Both the position numbers and the translations under genes were made by a program. From Blattamonas nauphoetae (lineage: Eukaryota; Preaxostyla; Oxymonadida): 64,000 bases of DNA. The stretch covers positions 57,840 to 121,839 of the forward strand of contig JARBJD010000225.1 of the NCBI GenBank assembly GCA_033064195.1, read 5' to 3'. Below are positions 41,043 to 54,200 of this stretch, one piece after another. The notes under the pieces were generated by a model. The model was not told the DNA's origin. It made no database searches and saw only the letters and a program-made list of their open reading frames with translations. Positions within the stretch are counted from its first letter, which is position 1. The number at the start of each line of letters is the position of its first letter.

Positions 41043-44000
41043 ATGATTCTTGCACAGCATATTGGAAGAATTTCTCCGCTCCGTTTCTTCTGTAGTATGA
41101 TCCAATGCATCCATTTCGTCGGATTGGCAACGCAGTTCGACAATTGGCCTCTCCCTCAACCATTTTGTGGATACTTTCACAATTTCTTCAGGTGTCCCAT
41201 TTTTCACAGATATTCTGACCTGTGATGGATCTTGTTGTAGATATCTGAACCTTTCAATCACGTGGCGTGATGATATTGTTGCTGTTATTTTCAACATCCT
41301 GTTTGGGCTATCCGTCATTGCCTGCTTTGTTATTGTTGCTACACTCACCATTATGGTTCTAAACGATTCAACAGTGCCATCTGGTCTCATCAACTTCGCC
41401 TCACTCTTTTTCGAGCTAATATTCAATCTCCTCTTCATCCCGATGGTGAACACTTTTATTTCCTCGTTACCTTGTTTGACAGGGTCGAAATTTCCGTCAT
41501 TTTCCTCGAATTATGAATGTTCTGGGTGGATGTTCATTTCAAACTTAGTCTTCGGCAGCGTGCTCCTTCTTGTCTATCTGCTGTTCGCACTGCAATACAA
41601 TCTCTTCGTCTATCAGCACCACTTCCGCACCGACGATATATTCGCTTCATTAACCAACACTCATCGCTCTGGAACTATGTTCGTCACAACTCTCTTTATG
41701 ATCCTGCAGTCTCTTCTCATCAACCATCTGGTCCCTCTGGCTGTTGCGGGAATTGTTCTTTTTGTTCTTCTTTCGTCGTTCTATGCTTTCAAACAGCCTT
41801 TCTATTCGCCACTCGGAAACGCATTCCACGCTGCTCTCTTCGCCTGCACGTCTGCCCTGATAGGCCTGTCACTCGTGTCCCACTTTGTTTCTCCACTCAT
41901 CTCACACCTGCCGTTCCTTGGAGTTTTATTCGTTGTTGTTTTCGTCCTTCTTTCGTTCGGCCTCGCGATTCTTATTTTTCTTGGAACGAACAAACTTGCC
42001 CGAAAACGATGGTTTGTGCATCAGAACACGAAACTGGAGCTTCTCACGGATAAAGACGACGAAGTGAAAGTGATGAGCTACCAGCACACCCCTCGCATCA
42101 CCCAACCCACGTCCACTCTCAACTCACCCCCAATCATCTCCCCAATCGCTCCCAAACAAACACGCCACTTCGTCACTCCGAAAACAAACTCATTGGGCAG
42201 ACTTGCCGCTGGAATCAAATTCCTGACAGACAAGTCACTCCGGAACAAAGATGAGTTTGTTGTTTTTGCGAGTCAGTCGATGCAGAACAACACGCGCCGA
42301 CTGAACACCTCTTCGTCGTTCTGGACATTGTCGGGTGTGTTCAATTGGGGAGTCGTGAATGATGATTTGCAGGCGTTGGAATCGTTCCGAAGCGCTCGCC
42401 AGAATGTTCCATCGATCCCCGAACGTTATCTCTATTTCTTGTTTGTGAGAGAGATGGAGAGAGGACGGATGGGCGAGAATGGAGAGATGGGATCGGTGTC
42501 AGCTATGTTGAGAGGGCAGATGGAGAAAGCACAACGGCAATGCGAGCTTGCCAAGAACTATCTTCGGCAGGTGTGGACGATTCTTTCGAAAGATCACGTG
42601 GATGGGGAGCGAGTCATGAAGCTTCTTGCTTCTGTTTGGGCACATTCGGACGAAGCGAAAAAACTGCATCAAGCCCTCCTGAAACGGGATCCAGATAACA
42701 CGACACTTCTGCGAGCCGTTGGAGTTCTCTTCCGAGATGTGGACAGAGACGATGAGACCGCACAGATCCTGTTCAACAGAGCGACACAGCTGGAAGAGGC
42801 GTCGACACTGAGCACGGAAGAAGGGCAGTCGATGGGATCACGACCAAGTCTTGGGTCAGGAGGGAGTGGTCGGATGAAAGCGAGGAGCGAGAGGGGAAGG
42901 GGGAAGAACAAAAAGCGGAGAAGACGAGGAGTTGGGTTGGAACTGGACGACATCGGACCTCAACGAGATTGGGCATATTTCCGATCGTTCTGGCCAGTCA
43001 TCATTTTCGTTGCCCTGCCCGCCCTTGTGATCATGATTGGGTCGTTCGTGTACACCATACTGACGTTCTCAAACACCGTCGCTGCTGTTGAATGTCTGAT
43101 TTCGTCGACCAGTTTGGGACAGCTGTTCTCGCACGCACTGCTCTACACGCAATACCTGCGACTTCAACAAGACTCCTCGCCAGACATGCTGAATGGAGTT
43201 CGGGTGCTTCCATCGCTCGACACGATCACATCCGTTCTTTCTGAGAACGCCGAAGAGATTGCTGTCCAACTGGAAACAGCATACCGGTTTGCTCCGAGCC
43301 AGTCCAGCAGAGACCTCTTCATCAATTCTGGTCGACCTGTCCAGTTTGGACATGTCGACGGAGGATCAGTGGGAAGGATGGGAGTGAAGGAGACGAGCTT
43401 GATGACCGCGTCTCGAATTCTGGCCAATGTCTGTGCCGACATTGCACTCCATCCAAACACCTCCGATCCTCTCACCAAACACTCGCTGAGCTTCTTCGAT
43501 CTGAACATCCCTGTCGTTCTGATTGAAACCACCAAACAGGCAGCTATCACACTTTCCGTGTCACTCGAAACAGACCTCCACATTCTCCTCGTTGTGACGA
43601 TCATGTCGTGTGTTGTGTGTTGCCTCGTCTTCTTCGTCGCCGTCTCGTTGGCCTTCGTGTTAACAGCGAGTGCATATCACAAACATCGAATGGTGGCCAT
43701 GCGAAAGTTCATTGACTGTCCGAAGAAGGTTGCAAAGGCTCTGCTGTCCTGTCTGGCGATGGAGGACGAGGACGAGATGGACAGACGCGACAGATTCGAC
43801 CATCACCATCATCCGACTCCGAAGAAAGCGACGGTTTTGATGCGAAGCTCGACTGCTGAGGAACTCCCAGCGATTGTGATTGAGGCAGATGCCAAAGTGA
43901 TTGAAACGAATTCATCCGATCCGATCGAAGTGACAGTGAATGGGGGAGAGGTGCTTTCGGGAAGTGTCTCGACCATCACTCCATCCATTGTTCTGCATGA

Positions 44001-44088
44001 AATTGTCGAAAACACAGAAAAGCAAGAGTCGATTGCCAGAGAGGACGAACTGTCAAGTTTCGTGTCGGACACAACTTCGAATGGTTAG
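41043..44088 (+). pseudogene. TmcB-type multipass membrane protein, copy 2, chimeric 3' end
   Basis: Same order as copy 1: several membrane helices, TPR-like region (LAKNYLRQVWTILSKDH), basic linker, membrane helix, then an extracellular-type loop and another helix (ILLVVTIMSCVVCCLVFFVAV). A Ser/acidic cytoplasmic stretch follows. A run of five T at 41200-41204, against four in copy 1, shifts the frame near the start, so the main open frame begins only at 41167. The frame passes the CAG that is TAG in copy 1. At about 44010-44020 homology to copy 3 ends and the frame closes with an unrelated tail (KQESIAREDELSSFVSDTT). The C-terminal hemerythrin-like part seen in copy 3 is missing. The T-run difference could be a sequencing error, but copy 3 has it too. 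Confidence 0.7.
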
Positions 44089-44390
44089 GTCAGAATTATT
44101 GTTGCCTTACCTGCTGATGAAGTGAAGTTGAAGGTTGTGTCGTCCACGACAAGGATTGTTCCACTGTGATTCTGTGCGAGACGATCCAGACCAACATTGT
44201 GACTGATCCGAGAAACGAAGATCCCTCTTCTACTCTTCGATGCTGAACACGATTTGATTGAGCTGCCTGCAAATGAGATTGTGTTGTCCATCACATTCGC
44301 CCACACAGCTCCTCCATCCCCATTTTCTGTCGAGCAGGCCGTGAAGATGCACGAAACGAAAGTGACGCAGGAAATGCCTTCGATATCCAC
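44085..44390 (-). pseudogene. Beta-helix protein fragment
   Basis: The minus-strand frame reads DIEGISCVTFVSCIFTACST, NGDGGAVWANV and TILVVDDTTFNFTSSAG. This is the usual beta-helix repeat pattern of these genomes (a C-x-F strand followed by GGA-V). It lacks a start and a signal peptide and abuts the chimeric end of TmcB-type copy 2, so it is a fragment joined by rearrangement. Confidence 0.6.
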
Positions 44391-44501
44391 TCTTCCTTTA
44401 TTTCCTCCCTTCGCAATGCATGTCTCGCGCGTGTATTATGTGAGTGTTCCATCAGCCCCTGTGAAGGAAGGGCTACCTGCTCTGCTTTCACTCGTGCATC
44501 T

Positions 44502-44806
44502 GTGAACCGCATCCGGGGTGATTTGAACGTGGCTGAGGATGAGCTGCGAAGGAAAGAGAATGCGATATCGCGGCTGCGCTATGATGTGGCCGAGAACGAG
44601 GAGAAGCTGCTGCGGACCCTCCGACAGGAGAGGGCCGACTTAGACCGAGATCAGTTCCGAGAGAGGCCGCGGGAGAAGGATCGGTACAGCGAATTCTAAG
44701 CCCCGTTCGCTTTTCCAGGAACGACAGACAGACAGAAACGGCGACAGAGCAGCCCAGGGCAGTGCGAGGAAATGTGGACGAAAGGAACATCAGGTTCTTG
44801 GAATGA
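44502..44806 (+). CDS. Short coiled-coil protein or 3' gene fragment with a mini-intron
   Basis: The frame encodes a charged coiled coil (DLNVAEDELRRKENAISRL, then NEEKLLRTLRQERADLDRDQ). A 35 nt intron at 44684-44718 (GTACAG to TTTTCCAG) joins EKDR to NDRQTETATEQPRAVRGN and then NIRFLE and a TGA at 44804-44806. The splice keeps the frame. Base composition is clearly richer in G and C than the neighbours. The frame stays open upstream of 44502 into sequence antisense to beta-helix remnants, so the true start is unknown and this may be the 3' end of a transplanted gene. Family not recognised. Confidence 0.5.
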
Positions 44807-45646
44807 AGTGTATTTGTGGAATAAGATCGAGTATAGATGGCCCAATGAAGAGAGTGGCCGGATCAAAGGGATGGAGGAGAAGAAGCCAGATAGGCTGGAA
44901 ATAGTAATATGAAATTCTGGATCAGTTCTGTCTGAAACAGATCCGAGTGGAGAACGGAGATGATCCTTGATTTCTGGTATGTCGAATGCAGATGGTCACT
45001 CGTCTTTTTTGCTTTCTTTTCGTCTCTCATGCTCTGCGCCACCAGTTTCCTTTCATCAACCTCTTCATTCTCTCTCGCAGCTCGTCTTTCCCTGCCTTCG
45101 TCTCGGTCGCTCTCCTGACCCTTGCCAACGTTGTCACCAGCACTGGTCGATTTATCCACAGCGTTTCCTGTCAGATGAACACTTTTTGTGTTGTCATCTC
45201 TTCCGTGGAATGGTCGAATCGCAAGGAGGCCTCTGGTGAAGCATATCAAAAGACTGGTATTGATGATCTCGTTGCGAGTTCGTCTTTCCCTGCGACGCTG
45301 TCGATTTCTGGTGTAAAAACATCGAACAAGGATACTTTAACAGTTCAACTTTTATTGAGCTTTAAAGATACTAATTCACCTGCGGACAAAGAGATTTGGA
45401 CTCAAAGTTCAGTGAAAACAAGAGGAAGGCAAATTGGTGATCCTGAGTGTTGAAAGAAGAAATGATTGTTTCTTCACACCCAAAAAGAAAAGACGAATAT
45501 GGGACTGACCACTTTCACGCCAATTTGCCTTGTCACTCATGAATAATACTGACTGCTTCCCATGTATAGCGATTAAGACATTAATTGTCGGTTTCAATCC
45601 ACATCTCGTCATCTCCATTTCGTCACTAATTAAGGGGAACATTCAA
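44807..45646. other. No supported gene
   Basis: A minus-strand frame (44863-45249) and a plus-strand frame (44986-45453) overlap antisense. The plus frame has a hydrophobic stretch but no family signature. The last 100 bp resemble the flank before copy A of the Crinkler/RHS-type gene. Confidence 0.35.
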
Positions 45647-48600
45647 ATGGGAAGTAACATCAGTCGACATATCCAGCCGGACAAGTCAGACCTTCCTCCA
45701 AGTCTTGGAGACGATGATTTGAACATACTTCGCAGGATTCAAGTTATCATCGATACCTGTGTTGGAGTTCTTAAACAATCAGACTTTCTTGATTTTGACA
45801 ACCCACTTACCAACGAACAACTTTCAGACTTGTCACACCTCTTGTATCAATCATTTCAGACTCAAAAAGCAGAACACAATGATAGATACTCTCTGAAACA
45901 ATATCTGTTTCGGTCATCAATATTCTCTCTCTTTGGCCATGTGATTTTGAACTCGCAAGCTTTTATCAATTATACAAAGAATATCAACACAGAAGTCATC
46001 TACAAAATTCTCCATGTTATCACGGGCACTCCTGGAATGGGGAAATCAGCCAGTCGATTCCCGTTCATCACACTGTTGTTAAGCTCTGGAGTGGAGGTTT
46101 GCATTCTTTTTTATTGATTCGACCATTCAGTCAGTCACGACGAAAAAAGGTGGGGAACGTGTCTATGTCTTCAAACGGAAGAATAAAGTTCGAACAGGAA
46201 TGGCAACCATTTCCATGGATGATCACAACGGAGCTCTCCCTGACTTTTCTACTCTATCGTACCTATACACGTATGATGTGCACTCGTTCGAGGAGCCGAA
46301 GCGTTCGGACGTGGACGCCGAAAAGATTGACAAAACAAAAGAAAAAGTCTATATGCCGGATGCTTTGAAACTTCCTGGTCCCAAGGAGTCAAAACCCGGA
46401 TGGACACACCTTGGAAGTGTCTCGGTCCCAAGTGTGGAGTACTTTCCGTATTTCCTCCGCCTGTTGGTGGGCCATCAGTCCGACACTCTCACCAAAACAA
46501 ATCCACCGAATGTGGACAACCAAATCTGTCAGGGATCGCCATTAGTCGTCGTGAACAGACTCGAAAACACAAAATGGCATGTCGTCGATGAGTTTGTCGT
46601 GTTTTTTTATCAATTCCTTTCAGTATTACATTCTCTGAAAGGTCAATGCTCGAACGAGATACCAACTATGTGCTGTTCACATCACCAAAGGGTTCGAGAT
46701 GGAATCAATTCGGTGCAGACGATAAAACGTGCAGATGTCTCACTCTGGAGTATGTTGTCCCGAAATACACATCTAAAGAGCAAGCAGCGCTTCTCAACAC
46801 GATGGGAACACAAAACATCACTCCAGATGAACTCCATCAAATCCATCAGGGAGTTGAACACTTTTCGTTCGTTCCACGCTATGTCCTGCAGAAAGAAACC
46901 GCCATAGCGGCTGTCAATGCTATCCATAAATCAGGCAAAGACCTCAGCATAATCGAGTCTGATGATCTGTTCGCAGAAAAGGTTTCGCACAAACTGATAC
47001 ACTTTTCGTGTCCACAATATGACTGTCACAACTGGCACACCGAGTTTGCAACGGAGTTAGCTCGATGGATCACGTTGGATACATTCAACGATGCAATGGA
47101 AAAGGAGTACGCTATAACTCTCGAGAATTTGTCGAGGAATCCAGAATTCAATCAGCAGAGGGGAGCGGTCTTTCATGCCTTTGTTTCAGAAGCCATTCTC
47201 GGAGGTTTTTGTCTGACAAATCCTCAGAGACTTGTCACTTCAAAGAAACAACCCCTTACTGACGGTGTCCAACTCCCAGAGCCCATCGGCGAGTCGTTCG
47301 TTTACCTGCGAAATACAGTATGCATGCGAAAGGCATCTCTGCCAGACATCAAAAGAATCCATATTGATGAACTGAAGGACTTTGACGAGAAGTGGGCACC
47401 CCTCTTTCCCACGCATACACTTCCTCAGGAAACACAGTTGGAAGCACTGATGAACAGAGACGATTCAAATGCGAAATGCTTCACGTTCTATCTGAAACCG
47501 ATTGGTGGAAACAATGCTGGTTTTGACTCACTTTTGCTTTTCTTCAAAGTGCATGAAGAACAAGGTGAGTTGAAACTCGATGATCTCTCTGCGATGTTCA
47601 TACAGTCCACGCTCGCATCGGAACACCCAATCAGCGTGTCTGGAGTCAATCTGATGTACCTGTGGCGTAAACTGCTGTGCAGAGTGTACGAACTCAGCGA
47701 ACAACACATTCGTCCTCTCTTCTTCTTTGTGAAGCAGTCTGCTGTCGAGAAATTTCATTTGAAAGGCAACTACCCCGCAGACTCTTTCATCCCACAAGAT
47801 GATGTTTGGGTGATGGATTGCCATGCTCTGAAAAAGAAGGAAATAATGCTCGCACGTACAGGGCGATTACTTTTGTCATCTGCAGCGACTCTTCAACCAA
47901 ACACGAATCCAACACACTTCCGATGTTACTTCTGTGACCAGATCATTACAGAATTCTTCCCAGACCATCATTGCGAGGCAATTCCGGATAAATATGAAGA
48001 AGCTCTGAAAGTGGAGAGCGAACAAGATGGATCGAATCGGGACACAAAGATATTTCCTTCTCGCCAGACAGATACAGGTCAAAATGCAGCTCGACACATT
48101 TTTGAATTCAACCTGATCTCGACTCAGCCTCCAAATCTGGACACAGAGCCTGATGGGCCAGGGAGACACGTTGATGGGATCAACTTGGGCTTTCCTTATC
48201 CGGACGCACTCATTCCAAAGTCGAACAGGGGGATGTCACCATTTGACATGATGGATGTCGTGATGGTTGGTGTCGGAGGACAGCCTGAATCTTCTTCCAA
48301 TGACGATTCCATCCCAAATGAACAAGATCAGAAAAAGCTCCGATTTGAAGTTTCTCATACTCATCCGATTCCACCCTTTTTCACCTACTTCCCACGAAGA
48401 CCAGACGACCCCCAACCATCTGTGCCGACTACAGAGCCGTGGAATGAGGAAGGGGAAAACACCGTTGCCTCGAATGAATCCAGCAACCCAACCAGCCATC
48501 TGCTCGCGTCAGTTTGCATGATTGATATGTGGGCAAATAAACAGAGGATTGGATTTGGAGGACAGATGGGAGATGATGTGTTGTCAATGGGTGAACAACA

Positions 48601-50551
48601 CCCACCACATGAAACTTTTTCAGCTCTGTTTAAACAGAAAGAAGTTCCACTTGCATGCATTCATCTTCCAATGGACACTTTCCCAAAGCAGACTCTCCTC
48701 CTCGGCACAAGACAGATTCTCACTCCCTTCGAGATCCGGGGGATCCTCTCTCTTCTTGACAAGAAATATCCGATCAAAGATGAATCCGATGAACCCCGCC
48801 AACTCATGATCAGTAACTATATCGATGACGGGCAGCCATTGACGTGGAATGATGCAGAGGATATTCTCTCTGATGGAAAAGCATTCCCGTTACTCCTCGC
48901 TTCTGACCTTGATTCACTCAAAACTGAAATCCCCACATTAAGCTCCTTGCTTCCGTACAACCTCCAGACATTGGCTGCCTTTGTGAGCGGAACGCTGGCG
49001 CTCATCACAGACATTTTGGGAAAGTGCATGATTTATCTTTCTCGTCCCAAGAAGCTTAATGGAACTGCCGCCCAAAAACTCAAGCTCAAATGGATGAAAA
49101 TATGTCTTCAGCGTCATTTCTCTGTTGCATGTGACCGTCTGAATCAGGCGCTTGAACTTACACTTCTGGGAAAGAGAAGAGATCTCAGTGATGCCGATGT
49201 GGAGTTGGTGGTGGAAGGAATGAGGACCAACCCGCTGCTGCCTGAGCGGCGCCGAAAACACGTCTTCCCATTCGTGACAGATGTGACAAAGAGCTACGCC
49301 GAACTGGTGAAACTGCTCTCTCAGGAAGATGGAAAGCTCAAACGGAAAGATCGAGAAGTCTGCATCACAGTTCTTCTGATCCATGCACCAATCGAAGAGT
49401 CTGAAAAGGTTGCTCTCCAATCTCTCATCGACAAATGTTCTCAACACAACCAAGCTCTTGAGCCAGCACTGACTTCACTTCTCGTTCAGGACGGTCTCAG
49501 TACAGACGTCGACAAATGGAATGAGATTCTGAACGATCTCGAACAGAAAAAGACGCTCGATATGTCGTCACGTACTCTTTTGCGCGATTGTCTTCAGAAG
49601 CCGAGGGGAGTGAGCGAAAATAAGGCAGAAATAGTGGCACTCATCGAACAAGAACCCTTTTCGGAGAAGACGAAGGAAACTCTTGTTTCTTTGGTGAACG
49701 GAACACCGAGACTCACCTCCAGCCGTCGCACAGAGATTGCGACGTTGTGTCGTCCGAGTCCTAAATACGAACTTGAGGGCACAATCGTCAAAGCGATCAA
49801 AAAATCGAAACTTGCCAAGGATATTCAAACGGAACTCGAAGATATTGTGAGGGCCCGTAAACCAATCAATGATGAAGAAATAACTCGCCTGAAGAAGTTG
49901 ATCGAAACTAACGGAGCCCTGGAGCCGTACAAAGAAGATCTGCGCTTCTTTTTTGATCGTAGTCAACTTCTCTTTGAATCTGACCAATCACTGGTGCTCT
50001 CGTCCTGTCTCGCTGAAATAAGGATCGTTAAACAATATCTTATCGATCTGTTCAATCATTTTGACAACCGCTTTTTGGATACAAGATCTATAAGAAACAT
50101 TGGAAAAACTCTGCAGCAATCCAAAACATCTCTACAAAAGAAACAGAAACATCTCTTCGCAAATCTCAAGACCAGCCTCTCATGGAAAGATCTGTCAGCT
50201 CTTCTTTGTTTTCCGAATGGAAGTGGTTCCACACCTCTCCCCGGATTGAATGTGCTGTTTCCAAAACAAATGCAAGAAAGGAAAAGGGAAAATAGCACGT
50301 ATTCTCAACTGTCTTTTTTGTCACGTGAAGAAATGGACGAACTGTTCGTGGGTGAACCCTCAACGTATGTTCCTGGGATGTTGTCTCAAATGCCATCCCA
50401 AAACCGCGTTCTGGATTTAAGTTTCGATGAGGATGACAGTTTCGAGATGGATAAACGTCTCGCGAAAGACGATCAATCTGCTAAGAAAACCAAAAGAATG
50501 AGAGATTCGTCCGAGATTCCCGCAAAACAGCCAACGGACGGAGTTAATTGA
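45647..50551 (+). CDS. Crinkler/RHS-type P-loop protein, copy B, intact
   Basis: Three exons (45647-46096, 46131-46591, 46624-50551) give 1612 residues in one frame. The start MGSNISRH fits an N-myristoylation signal (Gly2, Ser6). Walker A, GTPGMGKS, is at residues 127-134. VYVFKRKNK, LENTKWHVVDD, NYVLFTSPKGSRW and LEYVVPKYTSKEQ follow in the order of the RHS/Crinkler nucleotide-binding module. The middle has a conserved block (FYLKPIGGNNAGFDSLLLFF) and a Cys/His cluster (CYFCDQIITEFFPDHHC), in which one Cys of copy A's pair is Asp. The C-terminal 500 residues are helical and charged, ending in a Lys/Asp-rich tail. Crinkler and RHS proteins are known as effectors or nuclear proteins in other protists; the role here is unknown. 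The start ATG was chosen because MGSN is conserved in both copies. Upstream residues are not. Confidence 0.82.
46097..46130 (+). other. 34 nt intron 1 of the Crinkler/RHS-type gene
   Basis: GTTTGC to ACCATTCAG. It splits the codons after SSGVE, phase 0. The 35 nt intron at 23335-23369 in copy A is in the same place. Confidence 0.85.
46592..46623 (+). other. 32 nt intron 2 of the Crinkler/RHS-type gene
   Basis: GTTTGT to TCCTTTCAG, phase 2, restoring an Asp codon. The copy A intron at 23834-23865 has the same length and phase. Confidence 0.85.
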
Positions 50552-50740
50552 ATCATTCTCACCTTCTGATGGAACCCACAGAAGTTCCTCTTCATTTTCG
50601 ACTCAGGTCACTTCATGGAGTCTATTACACCCTGACATGGTATTTTTTTTGAAAATTTGGAAAAGTAATCCACTAAGGAATTTTTCTTTTTTGAATGAAG
50701 GTTCCAGCTCTGATGAATAGCAAAATAATGGGCGAGGATT

Positions 50741-51257
50741 GTGCTCATCTCTTCATCCCTTCCATCAATCTTCATGAACTCTCTCGACTTGGGTCGACGC
50801 AGTTTCGAAACAGTTTCATTCTCAAACCGCCTGGCCATTCTTTCTGCCAAACTGAGTCACCGAATCATCTCGACACCTCATCTGGAGGATCTTTCTGCGG
50901 TTGAGGATAAGAGCATCCTGAATGACATCCTCTTCTCAGTCCTCACTTTTTTGGTCAAGGAACGTCTTAACAAATCGACAGGACCACTCAACAATCTCGA
51001 CAAACACATGTCAAACTAAATATGAAAGAAATCAGATTAGAATGACGGACCAAGAAGACCTTCTCTTTAGAATGCAGAGAACATCACATAGCTCATGTTC
51101 AATATCGTATTCTATGAGGATATTCAAGATTATTGATACAAACTCTGATCATGCGAACCCAGTGGTGACCAAAATACGAATGTGGTTTTTGAACAAATGG
51201 AAGATGATATCACATCACAGACACGTTCCGTGTCGGGTATTTCTGGGGTTGTTATGA
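50741..51257 (+). pseudogene. Helical oxymonad-type hypothetical fragment (copy B)
   Basis: It parallels 28190-28655: LSAKLSHRIISTPHLEDLSA, then TFLVKERLNKSTGPLNNLDK, stop at 51017-51019, and continuation YERNQIRMTDQEDLLFRMQR in the next frame. The ATG used in copy A is ATC here. It lies directly before TmcB-type copy 3. Confidence 0.45.
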
Positions 51258-54200
51258 TGGGAACAACGGGATTCGACAGAATAGACACGAAGTTGTTCAT
51301 TTTTGTTCTCTCATCCTTTCTAGCCTCTTTTGTGCTTGGTCAGTCCTGTCAAAGGTTTCAACGCATTATACATGATTCTTGCACAGCATATTGGAAGAAT
51401 TTCTCCACTCCGTTTCTTCTGTAGTATGATCCAATGCATCCATTTCATTGGATTGGCAACGCAGTTTGACAATTGGCCTCTCCCTCAACCATTTTGTGGA
51501 TACTTTCACAATTTCTTCAGGTGTCCCATTTTTCACTGATATTCTGACCTGTGATGGATCTTGTTGTAGATATCTGAACCTTTCAATCACGTGGCGTGAT
51601 GATATTGTTGCCGTTATTTTCAACATCCTGTTTGGGCTATCCGTCATTGCCTGCTTTGTTATTGTTGCTACACTCACCATTATGGTTCTAAACGATTCAA
51701 CAGTGCCATCTGGTCTCATCAACTTCGCCTCTCTCTTCTTCGAGCTAATATTCAATCTCCTCTTCATCCCGATGGTGAACACTTTTATTTCCTCGTTACC
51801 TTGTTTGACAGGGTCGAAATTTCCGTCATTTGCCTCGAATTATGAATGTTCTGGGTGGATGTTCATTTCAAACTTAGTCTTCGGAAGCGTGCTCCTTCTT
51901 GTCTATCTGCTGTTCGCTCTGCAATACAATCTCTTCGTCTATCAACACCACATCCGCACCGACGATATCTTTGCTTCATTAACCAACACTCATCGCTCTG
52001 GATCTTTGTTCGTCGCAACTCTCTTTATGATCCTGCAATCGCTTCTCATCAACCATCTGGTCCCCCTGGCTGTTGCGGGAATTGTTCTCTTCGTTCTTCT
52101 TTCGTCGTTCTATGCCTTCAAACAGCCTTTATATTCGCCACTCGGAAACGCGTTCCACGCTGCCCTCTTCGCCTGCACGTCTGCCCTGATATGTCTGTCA
52201 CTCGTGTCCCACTTTGTCTCTCCACACATCTCACACCTGCCGTTCCTTGGAGTTTTATTCGTTGTTGTTTTCGTCCTTCTTTCGTTCGGCCTCGCAATCC
52301 TTGTTTTTCTTGGAACTAACAAACTTGCCCGAAAACGATGGTTTGTGCATCAGAACACTAAACTGGAGCTTCTCACCGACAAAGACGACGAAGTGAAAGT
52401 GATGAGCTACCAGCACACCCCTCGCATCACCCAACCCGCTTCCACTCTCAACTCACCCCCAATCATCTCCCCAATCGCTACCAAACAAACACGCCACTTC
52501 GTCACTCCGAAAACAAACTCATTGGGCAGACTTGCCGCTGGAATCAAATTCCTGACAGACAAGTCACTCCGAAACAAAGATGAGTTTGTTGTTTTTGCGA
52601 GTCAGTCGATGCAGAACAACACGCGCCGACTGAACACCTCTTCGTCGTTCTGGACGTTGTCGGGTGTGTTCAATTGGGGAGTCGTGAATGATGATTTGCA
52701 GGCGTTGGAATCGTTCCGAAGCGCTCGCCAGAATGTCCCATCGATCCCCGAACGTTATCTCTATTTCTTGTTTGTGAGAGAGATGGAGAGATGGGATCGG
52801 TGTCAGCTATGTTGAGAGGGCAGATGGAGAAAGCCCAACGGCAATGCGAGCTTGCCAAGAACTACCTTCGACAGGTGTGGACGATTCTTTCGAAAGATCA
52901 TGTGGATGGGGAGCGAGTAATGAAGCTTCTCGCTTCAGTTTGGGCACATTCGGACGAAGCGAAAAAACTGCATCAAGCCCTCCTGAAACGGGATCCAGAC
53001 AACACGACACTTCTGCGAGCCGTTGGTGTTCTCTTCCGAGATGTGGACAGAGACGACGAGACAGCACAGATCCTGTTCAACCGAGCGACGCAGCTGGAAG
53101 AGGCGTCGACACTGAGCACGGAAGAAGGGCAGTCGATGGGATCACGACCAAGTCTTGGGTCAGGAGGGAGTGGTCGGATGAAAGCGAGGAGCGAGAGGGG
53201 AAGGGGGAAGAACAAAAAGCGGAGAAGACGAGGAGTTGGGTTGGAACTGGACGACATAGGACCACAGCGAGATTGGGCTTATTTCCGATCGTTCTGGCCA
53301 GTCATCATTTTCGTTGCCCTGCCCGCACTTGTGATCATGATTGGGTCGTTCGTGTACACCATACTGACATTCTCAAACACTGTCGCTGCTGTTGAATGTC
53401 TGATTTCGTCGACGAGTTTGGGACAGCTGTTCTCGCACGCACTGCTCTACACACAGTACCTCCGACTTCAACAAGACTCCTCGCCAGACATGCTGAATGG
53501 AGTTCGGGTGCTTCCATCGCTCGACACGATCACATCCGTCCTTTCTGAGAACGCCGAAGAGATCGCTGTCCAACTGGAAACAGCATACAGGTTTGCTCCG
53601 AGCCAGTCCAGCAGGGACCTGTTCATCAATTCTGGTCGACATGTCCAGTTTGGACATGTCGACGGAGGATCAGTGGAAAGGATGGGAGTGAAGGAGACGA
53701 GCTTGATGACCGCGTCTCGAATTCTGGCCAATGTCTGTGCCGACATTGCACTCCATCCAAACACCTCCGATCCTCTCACCAAACACTCGCTGAGCTTCTT
53801 CGATCTGAACATCCCTGTCGTTCTGATTGAAACCACCAAACAGGCAGCTATCACACTCTCCGTGTCACTCGAAACAGACCTCCACATTCTCCTCGTTGTG
53901 ACGATCATGTCGTGTGTTGTGTGTTGCCTCGTCTTCTTCGTCGCCGTCTCGTTGGCCTTCGTGTTAACAGCGAGTGCATATCACAAACATCGAATGGTGG
54001 CCATGCGAAAGTTCATTGACTGTCCGAAGAAGGTTGCAAAGGCTCTGCTGTCCTGTCTGGCGATGGAGGACGAGGACGAGATGGACAGACGCGACAGATT
54101 CGACCATCACCATCATCCGACTCCGAAGAAAGCAACAGTTTTGATGCGAAGCTCGACTGCTGAGGAACTCCCAGCGATTGTGATTGAGGCAGATGCCAAA

